Assembly (NCBI GenBank): GCA_017992395.1
Contig: JAGOOS010000002.1
Coordinates: 1-37,981, forward strand
Direction: 5' to 3'
Length of the DNA stretch: 37,981 nt
DNA from: Candidatus Saccharimonadota bacterium
GTDB taxonomy: Bacteria; Patescibacteriota; Saccharimonadia; Saccharimonadales; Saccharimonadaceae
The notes under the pieces were generated by a model. It was not told the origin of the DNA. It searched no databases and saw only the letters and a list, made by a program, of their open reading frames with translations. This document shows, in pieces, positions 30,865-37,981 of this stretch (the stretch's first letter is position 1; each line of letters begins with the position of its first letter). A program made the translations under genes and the position numbers.

Positions 30865-31935
30865 TTATATTACGATTCCACCGCCGAGGCAGATATTATT
30901 ATCATAAATTACTACACTTTGCCCTGGTGTGATTGCTCGTTGCTCATCTTTTAATGTGAGAAGTAGTTCATTATTGTCTGTATAATTTAAGGTAGCTTCA
31001 ACAAGTGGTGCTCGATGACGAACACGAATCAAGAGTGTTTTACCGTCTTTCGGAGTGGTATTAATCCAGTGAGGTGAGCTTAGGCTTATTTTCCTCGTCC
31101 ATAAGCTAGAATCGTTTAAGTCGGTCGTGATGTAGACTTCGTTCTTGTTCATATCTTTGCCGCAAACATAAAACGGCATACCACCACCAACGTTAAGGCC
31201 ATGCCTTTGACCAAGTGTATAAAATATTGCTCCATCATGGTAGCCAACAACTTTGTTAGTTTCGCGATCGATTATTTTACCAGGTTTTTGCTCTGGAATA
31301 AACTGTTTAAGAAAATCTCGAATACCAATCTTGCCAACGAAGCAAATACCTTGTGAATCTTTTTTTGTTGCCGTAAACAAACCTCTATCGGCGGCCATAA
31401 TTCTAACTTCAGGTTTTGTATATTCGCCAAGTGGTAAAAGGGTTTTATCCATTGCTTGGCCGCTAATTCTATAGAGAAAATACGTCTGATCTTTGTTCTG
31501 GTCTCGTGCCATCATTAATTCGCTGATCGAGTCGTGCCTATTGACGGCTGCATAGTGTCCAGTCGCGATATAATCTGCGCCATCTTCAAGGGCGGTCTCT
31601 AGGAAAAGTTTGAATTTAACCTCTTGATTACACATTATGTCTGGGTTTGGTGTTCTGCCGGCTTCATATTCATCGATCATGTATTGGACCACTTTTTGCC
31701 GATACTGTGTTTCAAAATCAAAGACTTTAAAATCAATCCCAAGTTGAACAGCTACTCTTTTAGCGTCAGCAAGGTCATCAGCCCATGGACATTTCATTCC
31801 AGGCAAATCTTGCGTCCAGTTCTTCATATAAACACCAGTTACATTGTAGCCCTGTTCTTTGAGTAATGCTGCAGTCAGGCTAGAATCAACTCCGCCGCTC
31901 ATTCCAACATATACTTTAATTTTCGAGTTATCCAT
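30865..31935 (-). CDS. mnmA: tRNA-specific 2-thiouridylase MnmA
   Basis: MnmA adds sulfur to U34 of Lys, Glu and Gln tRNAs. The PP-loop SGGVDSS (13-19), the catalytic cysteines C102 (PDIMCNQE) and C198 (GICFVG), and the C-terminal domain are all present at the normal 356 aa. The gene overlaps the stop of the preceding DUF218 gene by one base (TAATG) with GGAGG upstream. A cysteine desulfurase heads the same operon and is the probable sulfur donor; no TusABCDE relay is seen, which suggests direct transfer as in Firmicutes. Confidence 0.96.
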   Translation of the reverse strand: MDNSKIKVYVGMSGGVDSSLTAALLKEQGYNVTGVYMKNWTQDLPGMKCPWADDLADAKRVAVQLGIDFKVFDFETQYRQKVVQYMIDEYEAGRTPNPDIMCNQEVKFKLFLETALEDGADYIATGHYAAVNRHDSISELMMARDQNKDQTYFLYRISGQAMDKTLLPLGEYTKPEVRIMAADRGLFTATKKDSQGICFVGKIGIRDFLKQFIPEQKPGKIIDRETNKVVGYHDGAIFYTLGQRHGLNVGGGMPFYVCGKDMNKNEVYITTDLNDSSLWTRKISLSSPHWINTTPKDGKTLLIRVRHRAPLVEATLNYTDNNELLLTLKDEQRAITPGQSVVIYDNNICLGGGIVI

Positions 31936-32564
31936 TATCTGCCTCCAAGGCTAGCATAAAACACAGCTATTCCAATATATTCACTAATTACTAGTCTCCA
32001 GCTACGAGGGTTTAGCCACCACCAGAAACTCCAGTCACTGTCGTCTTCTGTGGGGCTATTAAGGATTTTTACACCCGTATCTTTTAAAGAGTTTTCAAAT
32101 TCTAAGAAAGCTCTTCTTTGATGATATCCGCTAGTAGTTAGGATTATACTCTTTATGTTATTGTCTAGGATTATCTGCTTAGTTAGATTGGCATTATCTT
32201 TTGTATTTTGAGCATCTTCTTCCATTAAAATATCGCCGCTAGCCACTCCCATGCTCTGAGCCTGGCTTTTCATGACGTTAGCATTTGAAGGGCTGGAGGT
32301 GTCGGCGGCGGCACCAGAAAATATCAATTTGTCTGCCCAGCCTGCTTTAAATAGTTTTACTGCGTGATTAGTTCTTTGTGATGTATTACCGCCCGAGATT
32401 GCCACGACAGTATCTACTTTTTGGCAAGTGGTTTGGCTACTATCAGAATAAACTCCAGGAGTTTTACATTTAGCAATATCATTTGGCGCTAAATAAATAG
32501 TTGTTGCCACAACAAAGATACCAAGCACCACTACAGCAGTTAAGATGTTTAAAACAAATCTCAC
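31935..32564 (-). CDS. DUF218 (YdcF/SanA/ElyC-like) membrane-anchored protein
   Basis: A 209-aa DUF218 protein with one N-terminal membrane anchor (about 4-24); the domain is probably outside the cytoplasm. Motifs VVAISGG (53-59), a central Asn/Asp-rich EEDAQNTKDNA (115-125) and TTSGYHQRR (143-151) match the family, which is associated with envelope maintenance but has no settled reaction. Two Cys (33 and 47) near the anchor could form a disulfide. It begins with GTG, overlapping the desulfurase stop TGA by 3 bases. Its place between two tRNA-thiolation genes looks like simple operon packing. Confidence 0.85.
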   Translation of the reverse strand: MRFVLNILTAVVVLGIFVVATTIYLAPNDIAKCKTPGVYSDSSQTTCQKVDTVVAISGGNTSQRTNHAVKLFKAGWADKLIFSGAAADTSSPSNANVMKSQAQSMGVASGDILMEEDAQNTKDNANLTKQIILDNNIKSIILTTSGYHQRRAFLEFENSLKDTGVKILNSPTEDDSDWSFWWWLNPRSWRLVISEYIGIAVFYASLGGR

Positions 32565-33748
32565 GCCGAAGCACCTTTTATCCGATTGATTTCGTCGCGG
32601 ACGGTTTGGCTTATAATTTCGGCTGCTTGTTTCATATTGTCTTCGTTTGATAGTTTTCCAATTGAGACACGTAAGCTACCATCAATTACTTCTTCACCAA
32701 GATTCATAGCGCATAGTGTTTGTGAGCGAGAGGCTTTATTTGCCGCACAGGCCGACCCAGTTGAAAGCAAAACGCCATTTGTTTCTAAAGAAAAGACGAT
32801 TCTCTCGGCATCAATCCCAGGAAAGCTAAGCGATATATGTGAATTTAGTTGCTTTTTTTCATCACCTAAAAATATCATTTCGGTTTCAGTGAAATTTGAG
32901 CGTAGAGTTTTTTTAAACGATTGTTTTAGGTCTTTTAATCTTTGGTTCTCATTTTTACGGTGTTTTTCAGTAAGTTGGAGAGCTTTAGCAAAACCAATCA
33001 CTGCGGCAACATTCTCTGTGCCACTACGCAAGTTTCGCTCTTGTCCTCCGCCAACAACCTGAGCCACTAAAGATACGTTGCGGTCGGCCCAGAGCAATCC
33101 GGTTTGCTTTGGTCCATATATTTTACCGGCGTTTAGGGTGATCATGTCGATTCCAAGTCGCGACACATGAATATCGAGCTGTCCAACTCCTTGGCTAGCA
33201 TCACTATGTAAATAAATTGGGTTAGAATCGCCAATTGATAAGCGCCGTTGGCGCTCGCTACGAACTAGTTCAGCTATCTTTGTGATTGGTTGAATGACTC
33301 CAGTTTCATTGTTGGCAATCATTACAGAGACAATGCGTGTTTTTGGTGAGATTTTGTTAGCTAAATCTTCGATATCGATTAAACCAGATTCTTTGATATT
33401 TATTTTGACGAGTTTGCCGAATTTTTTGGCGGCAGCTAAAACTGAATGATGTTCAAATTTTCCAACTAAAATTTCTGAATCATCTTGGCTTGAATTTGCT
33501 GCAGAAAAAGCTAAGTTAACACTTTCGGTTGCGCCGGCAGTCATCACTAGTTCATCGCTTTTGGCACCTATCAATTGGGCTAGCTGCGATTTAGCGTCTT
33601 CATAGTCGTGTTTTACTTCGATTGCTGGGAAGTATGGAGCGCTTGGATTAAAAAATTTGTCACTAAAATAGGGCGTCATAGCCGCTAAAACTTTGTCGTC
33701 TACAGGGGTGGCTGCAGCGTGGTCAAGGTAAATAAAATTCTCACTCAT
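32561..33748 (-). CDS. iscS: Cysteine desulfurase (IscS/NifS family)
   Basis: PLP enzyme (395 aa) converting cysteine to alanine and enzyme-bound persulfide. YLDHAAATP at the start, H100, the PLP lysine K209 in AGKIYGPK, and the persulfide loop STGSACAA with C334 are present. The residue before the PLP lysine is Gly rather than the usual His, a small variation. No iscU or ferredoxin is in the window. Operon position before mnmA points to tRNA thiolation as at least one role. The ATG lies 8 nt after TAAAAT of a TTGAAA-N17 promoter, so the mRNA is almost leaderless. The stop codon is TGA. Confidence 0.94.
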   Translation of the reverse strand: MSENFIYLDHAAATPVDDKVLAAMTPYFSDKFFNPSAPYFPAIEVKHDYEDAKSQLAQLIGAKSDELVMTAGATESVNLAFSAANSSQDDSEILVGKFEHHSVLAAAKKFGKLVKINIKESGLIDIEDLANKISPKTRIVSVMIANNETGVIQPITKIAELVRSERQRRLSIGDSNPIYLHSDASQGVGQLDIHVSRLGIDMITLNAGKIYGPKQTGLLWADRNVSLVAQVVGGGQERNLRSGTENVAAVIGFAKALQLTEKHRKNENQRLKDLKQSFKKTLRSNFTETEMIFLGDEKKQLNSHISLSFPGIDAERIVFSLETNGVLLSTGSACAANKASRSQTLCAMNLGEEVIDGSLRVSIGKLSNEDNMKQAAEIISQTVRDEINRIKGASA

Positions 33749-33756
33749 TACTATAT

Positions 33757-33785
33757 ATTTTACTACATATCTAGGGTTTTTTCAA
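33757..33785 (-). promoter_or_regulatory. Near-leaderless promoter of the iscS operon
   Basis: TTGAAA (33785-33780), 17-bp spacer, TAAAAT (33762-33757), 8 nt before the iscS ATG. Confidence 0.65.
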
Positions 33786-33797
33786 ACTAGAAAACGT

Positions 33798-34217
33798 TTA
33801 GATGCGCTTTTTGTAGATTTTTGTCAAAACTAATTTATGGTAAGTTTCTACCGCCGTGATAAAATTATTTAATTCTTTACCCTTTATATGTGTATAATGT
33901 GGACCTGGTTCAACTTTTATTACTTGAGTCTCGCTAATTTCGTAGCGAATCGTCCGCTCGCAAATTTGTTTGTTGCCAACCGCCCATTCTTCGTGCCAAA
34001 TCCAAGTATCATTATCGACATTGAAAAATTCACGACGATGGCCTTCGGGGATTGCTCCAAAAATTGTAGCGCCTAAACTACTTTCAAGGTCTACTAAATC
34101 TCTTTGGTTCATTTTTTTGAATGGTAGAAGCTTTTTTGCTTGGTTTTTGTAGTATAGATCATCTGCGGTTTTACGTTTCTTGGGAAGTATTATTGATTTT
34201 TTTATTTTATCTACCAT
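33798..34217 (-). CDS. Hypothetical protein, 139 aa
   Basis: Unrecognised soluble basic protein. The N-terminal 45 residues are Lys-rich and probably flexible. The rest (about 50-135) is a compact domain with many aromatics around DTWIWHEEW and a predicted strand-rich region ending in a helix. AGAGG at the end of the upstream gene serves as its ribosome binding site, with only 2 bp between the stop and this ATG, so the pair is coupled. No terminator is obvious before the iscS promoter. Confidence 0.75.
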   Translation of the reverse strand: MVDKIKKSIILPKKRKTADDLYYKNQAKKLLPFKKMNQRDLVDLESSLGATIFGAIPEGHRREFFNVDNDTWIWHEEWAVGNKQICERTIRYEISETQVIKVEPGPHYTHIKGKELNNFITAVETYHKLVLTKIYKKRI

Positions 34218-34219
34218 AA

Positions 34220-34423
34220 TTACCTCTTCTTAAGATCCTCAGCCGCCTCTATTCGAGCGTCAATTATTTCCTGGCCCTTTTTAAGTAGTTCGATGTATGA
34301 TTTATTTGAACTATCATGTTTTAGTTTGGTTGAGGTATTTTTAGTCTTTTTAATAGGTGCCGATTTTTTACCGGTTTCTATTTTGGGAATCTTAAATAGA
34401 CTTTTTTCTGAAATATTATCCAT
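34220..34423 (-). CDS. Hypothetical small charged protein, 67 aa
   Basis: A short Lys/Ser-rich protein, likely disordered up to about residue 40, with a C-terminal amphipathic helix (about 42-66). AGAGG lies 7 nt before the ATG, and a TTGACT-N17-TATAAT promoter is present. It is followed 2 bp later by the 139-aa gene; the two may act together, as tightly coupled small genes often do, but nothing in the sequence names a function. Confidence 0.7.
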   Translation of the reverse strand: MDNISEKSLFKIPKIETGKKSAPIKKTKNTSTKLKHDSSNKSYIELLKKGQEIIDARIEAAEDLKKR

Positions 34424-34444
34424 ATTTTAACCTCTAATAATTAA

Positions 34445-34473
34445 ATTATATCATAATTACTGTGTGAAGTCAA
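34445..34473 (-). promoter_or_regulatory. Promoter of the two small unknown genes
   Basis: TTGACT (34473-34468), 17-bp spacer, TATAAT (34450-34445) with TGa extension; leader about 15 nt carrying AGAGG. Confidence 0.8.
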
Positions 34474-34487
34474 TCAGCAGACTACTG

Positions 34488-35273
34488 TCAGATATTGAAT
34501 AATTTTTGGGTATTTCGAGATGTGATTCTGGCTACATCGAGTAGTGGTAGGCCGCGCTTTGCGGCTAAATCTCCGGCTATGAGCTTAACATTTGCAGGGT
34601 GATTAGGTTTACCTCTTTTGCCGGTTGGCGATAAGAATGGTGCGTCGGTCTCAAGTAAAATTCTATTGAGAGGTATCGAAGAAAACATTTTAACTTCGTC
34701 TGGTTTTTTGACAAAAGTCGATATGCCATTTACTCCGATAAATAAGCCACTATCGAGCGCTTTATTTAAATTATCCAGGCTATCTGTAAAGCTATGCATA
34801 ACACCCCTGATTTTACCACCAGACTGCACGCAATCGTCAAATATTTGCCAAAAATCGTCGTATGCTTCACGCACATGGAATGAAACTGGTAGGTTTAAAT
34901 TTTGCGCTAGCCTAAGTTGTTGTCTCAAGGCATGTTTTTGAACTTCTTTGAGTGAATTATTATAATGATAATCTAGGCCAATTTCACCGATCGCCACGAC
35001 TAGTTCATCGGCGGCAAGTTTTTTAAGCTCAGCTATTGTGTCTTGGGTGAAAGTGCTTGCCTCGTGTGGATGAATACCAACACTAGCAAACAGCTGGTTG
35101 TCTGGGCTTGAATTATTTTTAGCAAACTCTAGCGCCCGAATCGAATCCTGGAGATCTACTCCGATACAGATTACTTTCGTTACACTATTACTTCTGGCGT
35201 TTAGCAGTACTTGATCTGTTTCAATTGGGAAATCTTCATCATGGATATGACAATGAGAATCAATTAAATACAT
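34488..35273 (-). CDS. tatD: TatD-family metal-dependent hydrolase (DNase)
   Basis: TIM-barrel hydrolase of 261 aa, in other bacteria a 3'-5' DNase. All metal ligands can be placed: H7 and H9 (DSHCHIH), E97 (GEIGLDYHY), H133, H160 and D210 (ETDAPFLSP). The ATG overlaps the metG stop (TAATG), so it is coupled to metG. metG-tatD is also the order in Bacillus and Actinobacteria, where a G5-domain cell-wall protein gene and ksgA follow. Confidence 0.94.
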   Translation of the reverse strand: MYLIDSHCHIHDEDFPIETDQVLLNARSNSVTKVICIGVDLQDSIRALEFAKNNSSPDNQLFASVGIHPHEASTFTQDTIAELKKLAADELVVAIGEIGLDYHYNNSLKEVQKHALRQQLRLAQNLNLPVSFHVREAYDDFWQIFDDCVQSGGKIRGVMHSFTDSLDNLNKALDSGLFIGVNGISTFVKKPDEVKMFSSIPLNRILLETDAPFLSPTGKRGKPNHPANVKLIAGDLAAKRGLPLLDVARITSRNTQKLFNI

Positions 35274-36784
35274 TACTTTTTAGCTTCTGATTTTTCTTGG
35301 TTCTTTATTCGTGGGTCTTCAGTTTTTAAGTATATCCTTGGAAATAGTACGTCGCCTTCAATATCCTTAATTACGCCGCTGGCAAAAATACTTTTAATTT
35401 TTTCGGCTGAATCAGGAATAAATGGGGTTAACATCTCGGCAATTTGTAAAATACCACCAACTGAATGGTTTAAAACTTCTGCCAAGTGTAGCTCTTCTTC
35501 GCGGTCCTCTTTAGCTTTTTTAGCTATTTCCCATGGTTTCACTCTTTCAATATATTGGTTGTGTGCTTTTACTGAAGCCCATACTTCGTCGATAGCTTTA
35601 TTGAATTCAAGCCGCTTCATGTAGTCAAAGAAATCGTGCATGTCATGTTCATTAGCTTCAATATCGCCAATAACACCAGATTGGTATTTTTTCACCATGT
35701 TTGCCACACGCGATACTAGGTTGCCTAAGTCGTTTCCTAGCTCGTTGTTGTATGCATTTTCAAATTTATCCCATGTAAAATCACCATCATCAAGTGTTGG
35801 AATATGTCTTGAGAAATAATAACGAAATGCGTCAAGGCCGTAGTTGTCGATAACTTCATTTGGATCGACGACATTGCCAATTGATTTACTCATTTTTACG
35901 CCACCTGACGAAATATGACCATGAACTAAAAGCTCTTTAGGTAATGGTAGTCCTAGACCTAGGAGCATCGCTGGCCAAATTCCAGCGTGAAAACGCAAGA
36001 TGTCTTTGCCTATAACTTGTAAGTTAGCTGGCCAATATTCTTCCCATTCTGGCTGGTCTGGATAGCCAATAACAGTTATATAGTTGGCAAGTGCATCAAT
36101 CCAAACATACATGACTTGGTCTGGGTCACCCGGCACTGGTATACCCCAGCTAAGATTTTTACGTGGGCGCGACATTGAAACATCGTCTAGTCCGTTTTCT
36201 AAGAATTTTAAGAACTCTTTTTTTCTAAATTCTGGAGTAATTTTCATGCGGTCAGTTTCAATTGCCTCACGAATCCTGTCACTAAATTCGCTAATGCGTA
36301 AATAATAATTTTCTTCACTTAGGCGAATATATGGAATCTGATGGTCTGGGCAAATACCTTTGTTTTCGGTGACTTCTTTTTCTGTCCAGAATGATTCACA
36401 GCCAGTACAATACCAGCCTTCATAAGTTCCTTTATAAATATAAGGTTCAAGCTGTTGCCAGATATACTGCGAAGCGCCAATATGATGAGGATCGGTTGTA
36501 CGTACGAAGTCTGTATAGGATGTTTTGATTTTGTCCATCAAGTTTTTGAAGTTTGCGACATTTTTGTCGACATATTCTTGCGGAGTTATGCCGGCTTGTT
36601 CGGCTTTTTCGGCTATTTTGTTGCCGTGTTCGTCGGTTCCAACTTGAAATCGGACGTCGTTGCCGTGTTGTTTTTGATATCTAGCCCAAATGTCGGCTAC
36701 TAAATAGTCGAGTGCATTTCCGATGTGTGGCGCACCGTTTGCATATGGGATTGCAGTTGTTATATAAAGCTTTTTCTTTGTCAT
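35273..36784 (-). CDS. metG: Methionyl-tRNA synthetase
   Basis: MetRS of 503 aa charging tRNA-Met. Class I signatures: HIGN (20-23) and KMSKS (297-301). One zinc knuckle is formed by C126, C129, C145 and H148, the Cys3His type known from Thermus. The C-terminal tRNA-binding (EMAP-like) dimerisation domain of longer MetRS enzymes is absent and the protein ends in a charged tail. The ATG is 9 nt after TATAAT, so the leader is only a few bases. tatD follows with a one-base overlap. Confidence 0.96.
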   Translation of the reverse strand: MTKKKLYITTAIPYANGAPHIGNALDYLVADIWARYQKQHGNDVRFQVGTDEHGNKIAEKAEQAGITPQEYVDKNVANFKNLMDKIKTSYTDFVRTTDPHHIGASQYIWQQLEPYIYKGTYEGWYCTGCESFWTEKEVTENKGICPDHQIPYIRLSEENYYLRISEFSDRIREAIETDRMKITPEFRKKEFLKFLENGLDDVSMSRPRKNLSWGIPVPGDPDQVMYVWIDALANYITVIGYPDQPEWEEYWPANLQVIGKDILRFHAGIWPAMLLGLGLPLPKELLVHGHISSGGVKMSKSIGNVVDPNEVIDNYGLDAFRYYFSRHIPTLDDGDFTWDKFENAYNNELGNDLGNLVSRVANMVKKYQSGVIGDIEANEHDMHDFFDYMKRLEFNKAIDEVWASVKAHNQYIERVKPWEIAKKAKEDREEELHLAEVLNHSVGGILQIAEMLTPFIPDSAEKIKSIFASGVIKDIEGDVLFPRIYLKTEDPRIKNQEKSEAKK

Positions 36785-36793
36785 ATTGTGGCT

Positions 36794-36822
36794 ATTATAT
36801 CATTATTTAAGCAAAATCGCAA
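36794..36822 (-). promoter_or_regulatory. Near-leaderless promoter of metG-tatD
   Basis: TTGCGA (36822-36817), 17-bp spacer, TATAAT (36799-36794), 9 nt before the metG ATG. Confidence 0.7.
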
Positions 36823-36823
36823 T

Positions 36824-37645
36824 CTAGATGGAAGCTTTAAAGAAGTGTTGCGTAAGGCTAAGCCACTGCTCAATGCTGAGCTCTTGGGCTCGAACGTCGG
36901 CGGAGACATTTGCTTCATTTAAGATTTTAAGAATATCGTCTTTTGGGGCGGCTAAATTAGCGCTTAAACTCTTACTAATCTTCTTACGTTTAGCACTAAA
37001 GCCAGCTTTAACTACTCTGAAAAGTTGTTTTTCGTCGATGTTTGTATTTTGCTTACGATTAAACTCATCAATTTTACTACTTGGAAGCGTCCGTAGTACA
37101 ACTACTTGAGAGTCAACCTTTGGTGGCGGAGTGAAAAATTCTCTATCGACGATTTCGCCTAAAGAAATTTCAGCATAAATTTGAGCAGCCACCGCTAAAA
37201 TACTCATATCTCCGGGTTTTGCTGCCAGCCGCTGAGCAACTTCTTTTTGGACAAGTAGAGCCGCAACCTGAGGCTTATTATCGGCGGTGAGTAGTTTTTC
37301 GATAATCTTAGACGTAATATAATACGGCACGTTGGCTGCAACCTTATAGTTTTTTGGTAAGCTATTTAAATCGAATTGTAAAAAATCTTGGTTCAAAACT
37401 TCCAAGTTTTTACCTGGAAATTGCGCGGGCAGTTTTTTAGCAAGTTCAGGGTCGAATTCGATTGAAAGCACTTTACCGCTGCCGGCTGCTTTTAACAGTG
37501 ATGACGTGAGCGTGCCTAAACCTGGTCCGACTTCGAGTACATAGTCTCCGTCTTCAATCTCCGCGTCAAATGCAATTTGATCGAGAATATCGCGATCTTT
37601 TAGCCAGTGTTGGCCAAGTGATTTATTATTTTTTAAAGACATCAT
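36824..37645 (-). CDS. rsmA: 16S rRNA (adenine-1518/1519) dimethyltransferase
   Basis: RsmA/KsgA dimethylates two adjacent adenines near the 3' end of 16S rRNA late in 30S assembly. Motifs: KSLGQHWL (8-15), the SAM-binding EVGPGLGTL (38-46), E63 and D87 as SAM contacts, and the catalytic NVPYY (105-109, usually NLPYY). Length 273 aa is normal. Two adjacent ATGs (37645 and 37642) are possible starts; the first overlaps the TAA of the upstream cell-wall gene (TAATG), so translational coupling is likely and no separate ribosome site is seen. Confidence 0.95.
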   Translation of the reverse strand: MMSLKNNKSLGQHWLKDRDILDQIAFDAEIEDGDYVLEVGPGLGTLTSSLLKAAGSGKVLSIEFDPELAKKLPAQFPGKNLEVLNQDFLQFDLNSLPKNYKVAANVPYYITSKIIEKLLTADNKPQVAALLVQKEVAQRLAAKPGDMSILAVAAQIYAEISLGEIVDREFFTPPPKVDSQVVVLRTLPSSKIDEFNRKQNTNIDEKQLFRVVKAGFSAKRKKISKSLSANLAAPKDDILKILNEANVSADVRAQELSIEQWLSLTQHFFKASI

Positions 37646-37981
37646 TAATACCAGTGGTTAGCTTGCCAAAAATTGTAAGCTCCTTCCCATCCACCATATC
37701 GGCTCACGTATGTATTCATCCATCTTAGTGAGTCGATAGGGTTATAGCCGTTTCCAGGAACTTTACTACATGGTAGTGCTTGGGCAAGACCACAAGCACC
37801 GGAGCTGGCGTTGGTAGCATTTGGATTCCAGCCACTTTCTCTTGATACGATCGCATCAACATATCCCCAATAGGCCGAGTTAATCCCAGATGCTGCTAGC
37901 CACTCAGATTTTGTTCCGCCACCAGTATAAAGTACGGTCTTTTGTTTTATACCAACAATTACGACCTGCTTTTTAGACTTC
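37645..37981 (-). CDS. C-terminal part of a secreted lysozyme-like (Rpf/YabE-type) protein
   Basis: Partial gene: the 5' end lies beyond the window and only the last 111 residues are visible, closed by TAA. The first part (VVIVG ... VLYTGGGTKSEWL) looks like the end of a G5-type domain and its linker. The remainder is a lysozyme-like or lytic-transglycosylase domain: WGYVDAIVSRESGWNPNA with a probable catalytic Glu (visible residue 48), SGACGLAQALPC, and the ending AYNFWQANHWY. Such G5 plus muralytic proteins (RpfB, YabE) cleave peptidoglycan outside the cell. Two Cys in the domain may form a disulfide. Its position directly before rsmA matches rpfB-ksgA of Actinobacteria. Confidence 0.85.
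   Translation of the reverse strand, partial: KSKKQVVIVGIKQKTVLYTGGGTKSEWLAASGINSAYWGYVDAIVSRESGWNPNATNASSGACGLAQALPCSKVPGNGYNPIDSLRWMNTYVSRYGGWEGAYNFWQANHWY

Noticed and set aside
32561-32563. UGA recoding (code 25), as in some CPR lineages
   Set aside because: TGA ends iscS exactly at the expected C-terminus, and Gly positions in conserved motifs use GGN codons.
1-37981. CRISPR arrays, insertion sequences, prophage or integrase genes
   Set aside because: No regularly spaced repeats, terminal inverted repeats with transposase, or phage genes were seen on either strand.

Overview
The window looks like chromosomal core sequence from a compact, AT-rich bacterium of the Candidate Phyla Radiation, most likely Saccharibacteria (TM7). 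This assignment is an inference. It rests on dense housekeeping genes with tiny spacers, many transcription units starting with leaderless mRNAs, a ribosomal protein L1 with a long charged N-terminal extension, a DnaX without its zinc module, and small proteins I cannot place in any family. The genetic code is standard: TGA closes the cysteine desulfurase gene in frame. I see no tRNA, rRNA, CRISPR array, insertion sequence or prophage.

Layout. 1-4934: two convergent P-type cation ATPases whose 3' ends overlap by 11 bp. 4989-8864: a sensor kinase and OmpR-type regulator, then a NatAB-like ABC exporter; the regulator promoter carries three 6-bp direct repeats at exact 11-bp steps. 8902-11290: pepC-queA. 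11380-20569: the classical secE-nusG-rplK-rplA-rplJ-rplL string, all on the minus strand and in ancestral order, but broken into separately transcribed pieces. The inserted genes are an HdeD-like membrane protein, a 90-aa membrane protein behind an unexplained 200-nt leader, a lipid-kinase-like protein, and three proteins of unknown family. An L10 leader RNA precedes rplJ. 20675-23430: a family 2 glycosyltransferase convergent with a membrane PAS histidine kinase. 23484-26274: dnaX-dnaB. 26319-33748: a DUF2797 protein, then an operon iscS, DUF218, mnmA, DUF4342, and a UvrD helicase fused to a RecB nuclease. 33798-34423: two small unknowns. 34488-37981: a cell-wall lysozyme-like gene (cut by the window edge), rsmA, metG and tatD, a permuted version of the metG-tatD-rpfB/yabE-ksgA neighbourhood of Actinobacteria and Firmicutes.

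How the genes work together. The window supplies ribosome stalk and translocon parts (L1, L10, L7/L12, L11, NusG, SecE), replication (DnaX, DnaB), repair (UvrD-RecB), tRNA charging and modification (MetG, QueA, IscS with MnmA), rRNA dimethylation (RsmA), ion transport and envelope sensing. Regulation is readable from the DNA. Most promoters have a good -10, often the extended form TATGCTAWAAT, and about a dozen place it only 6-9 nt before the start codon. Genes inside operons, and the ribosomal protein genes, use AGGAG-type ribosome binding sites instead. Several starts given here are shorter than the longest open frame because the promoter lies inside the longer version.
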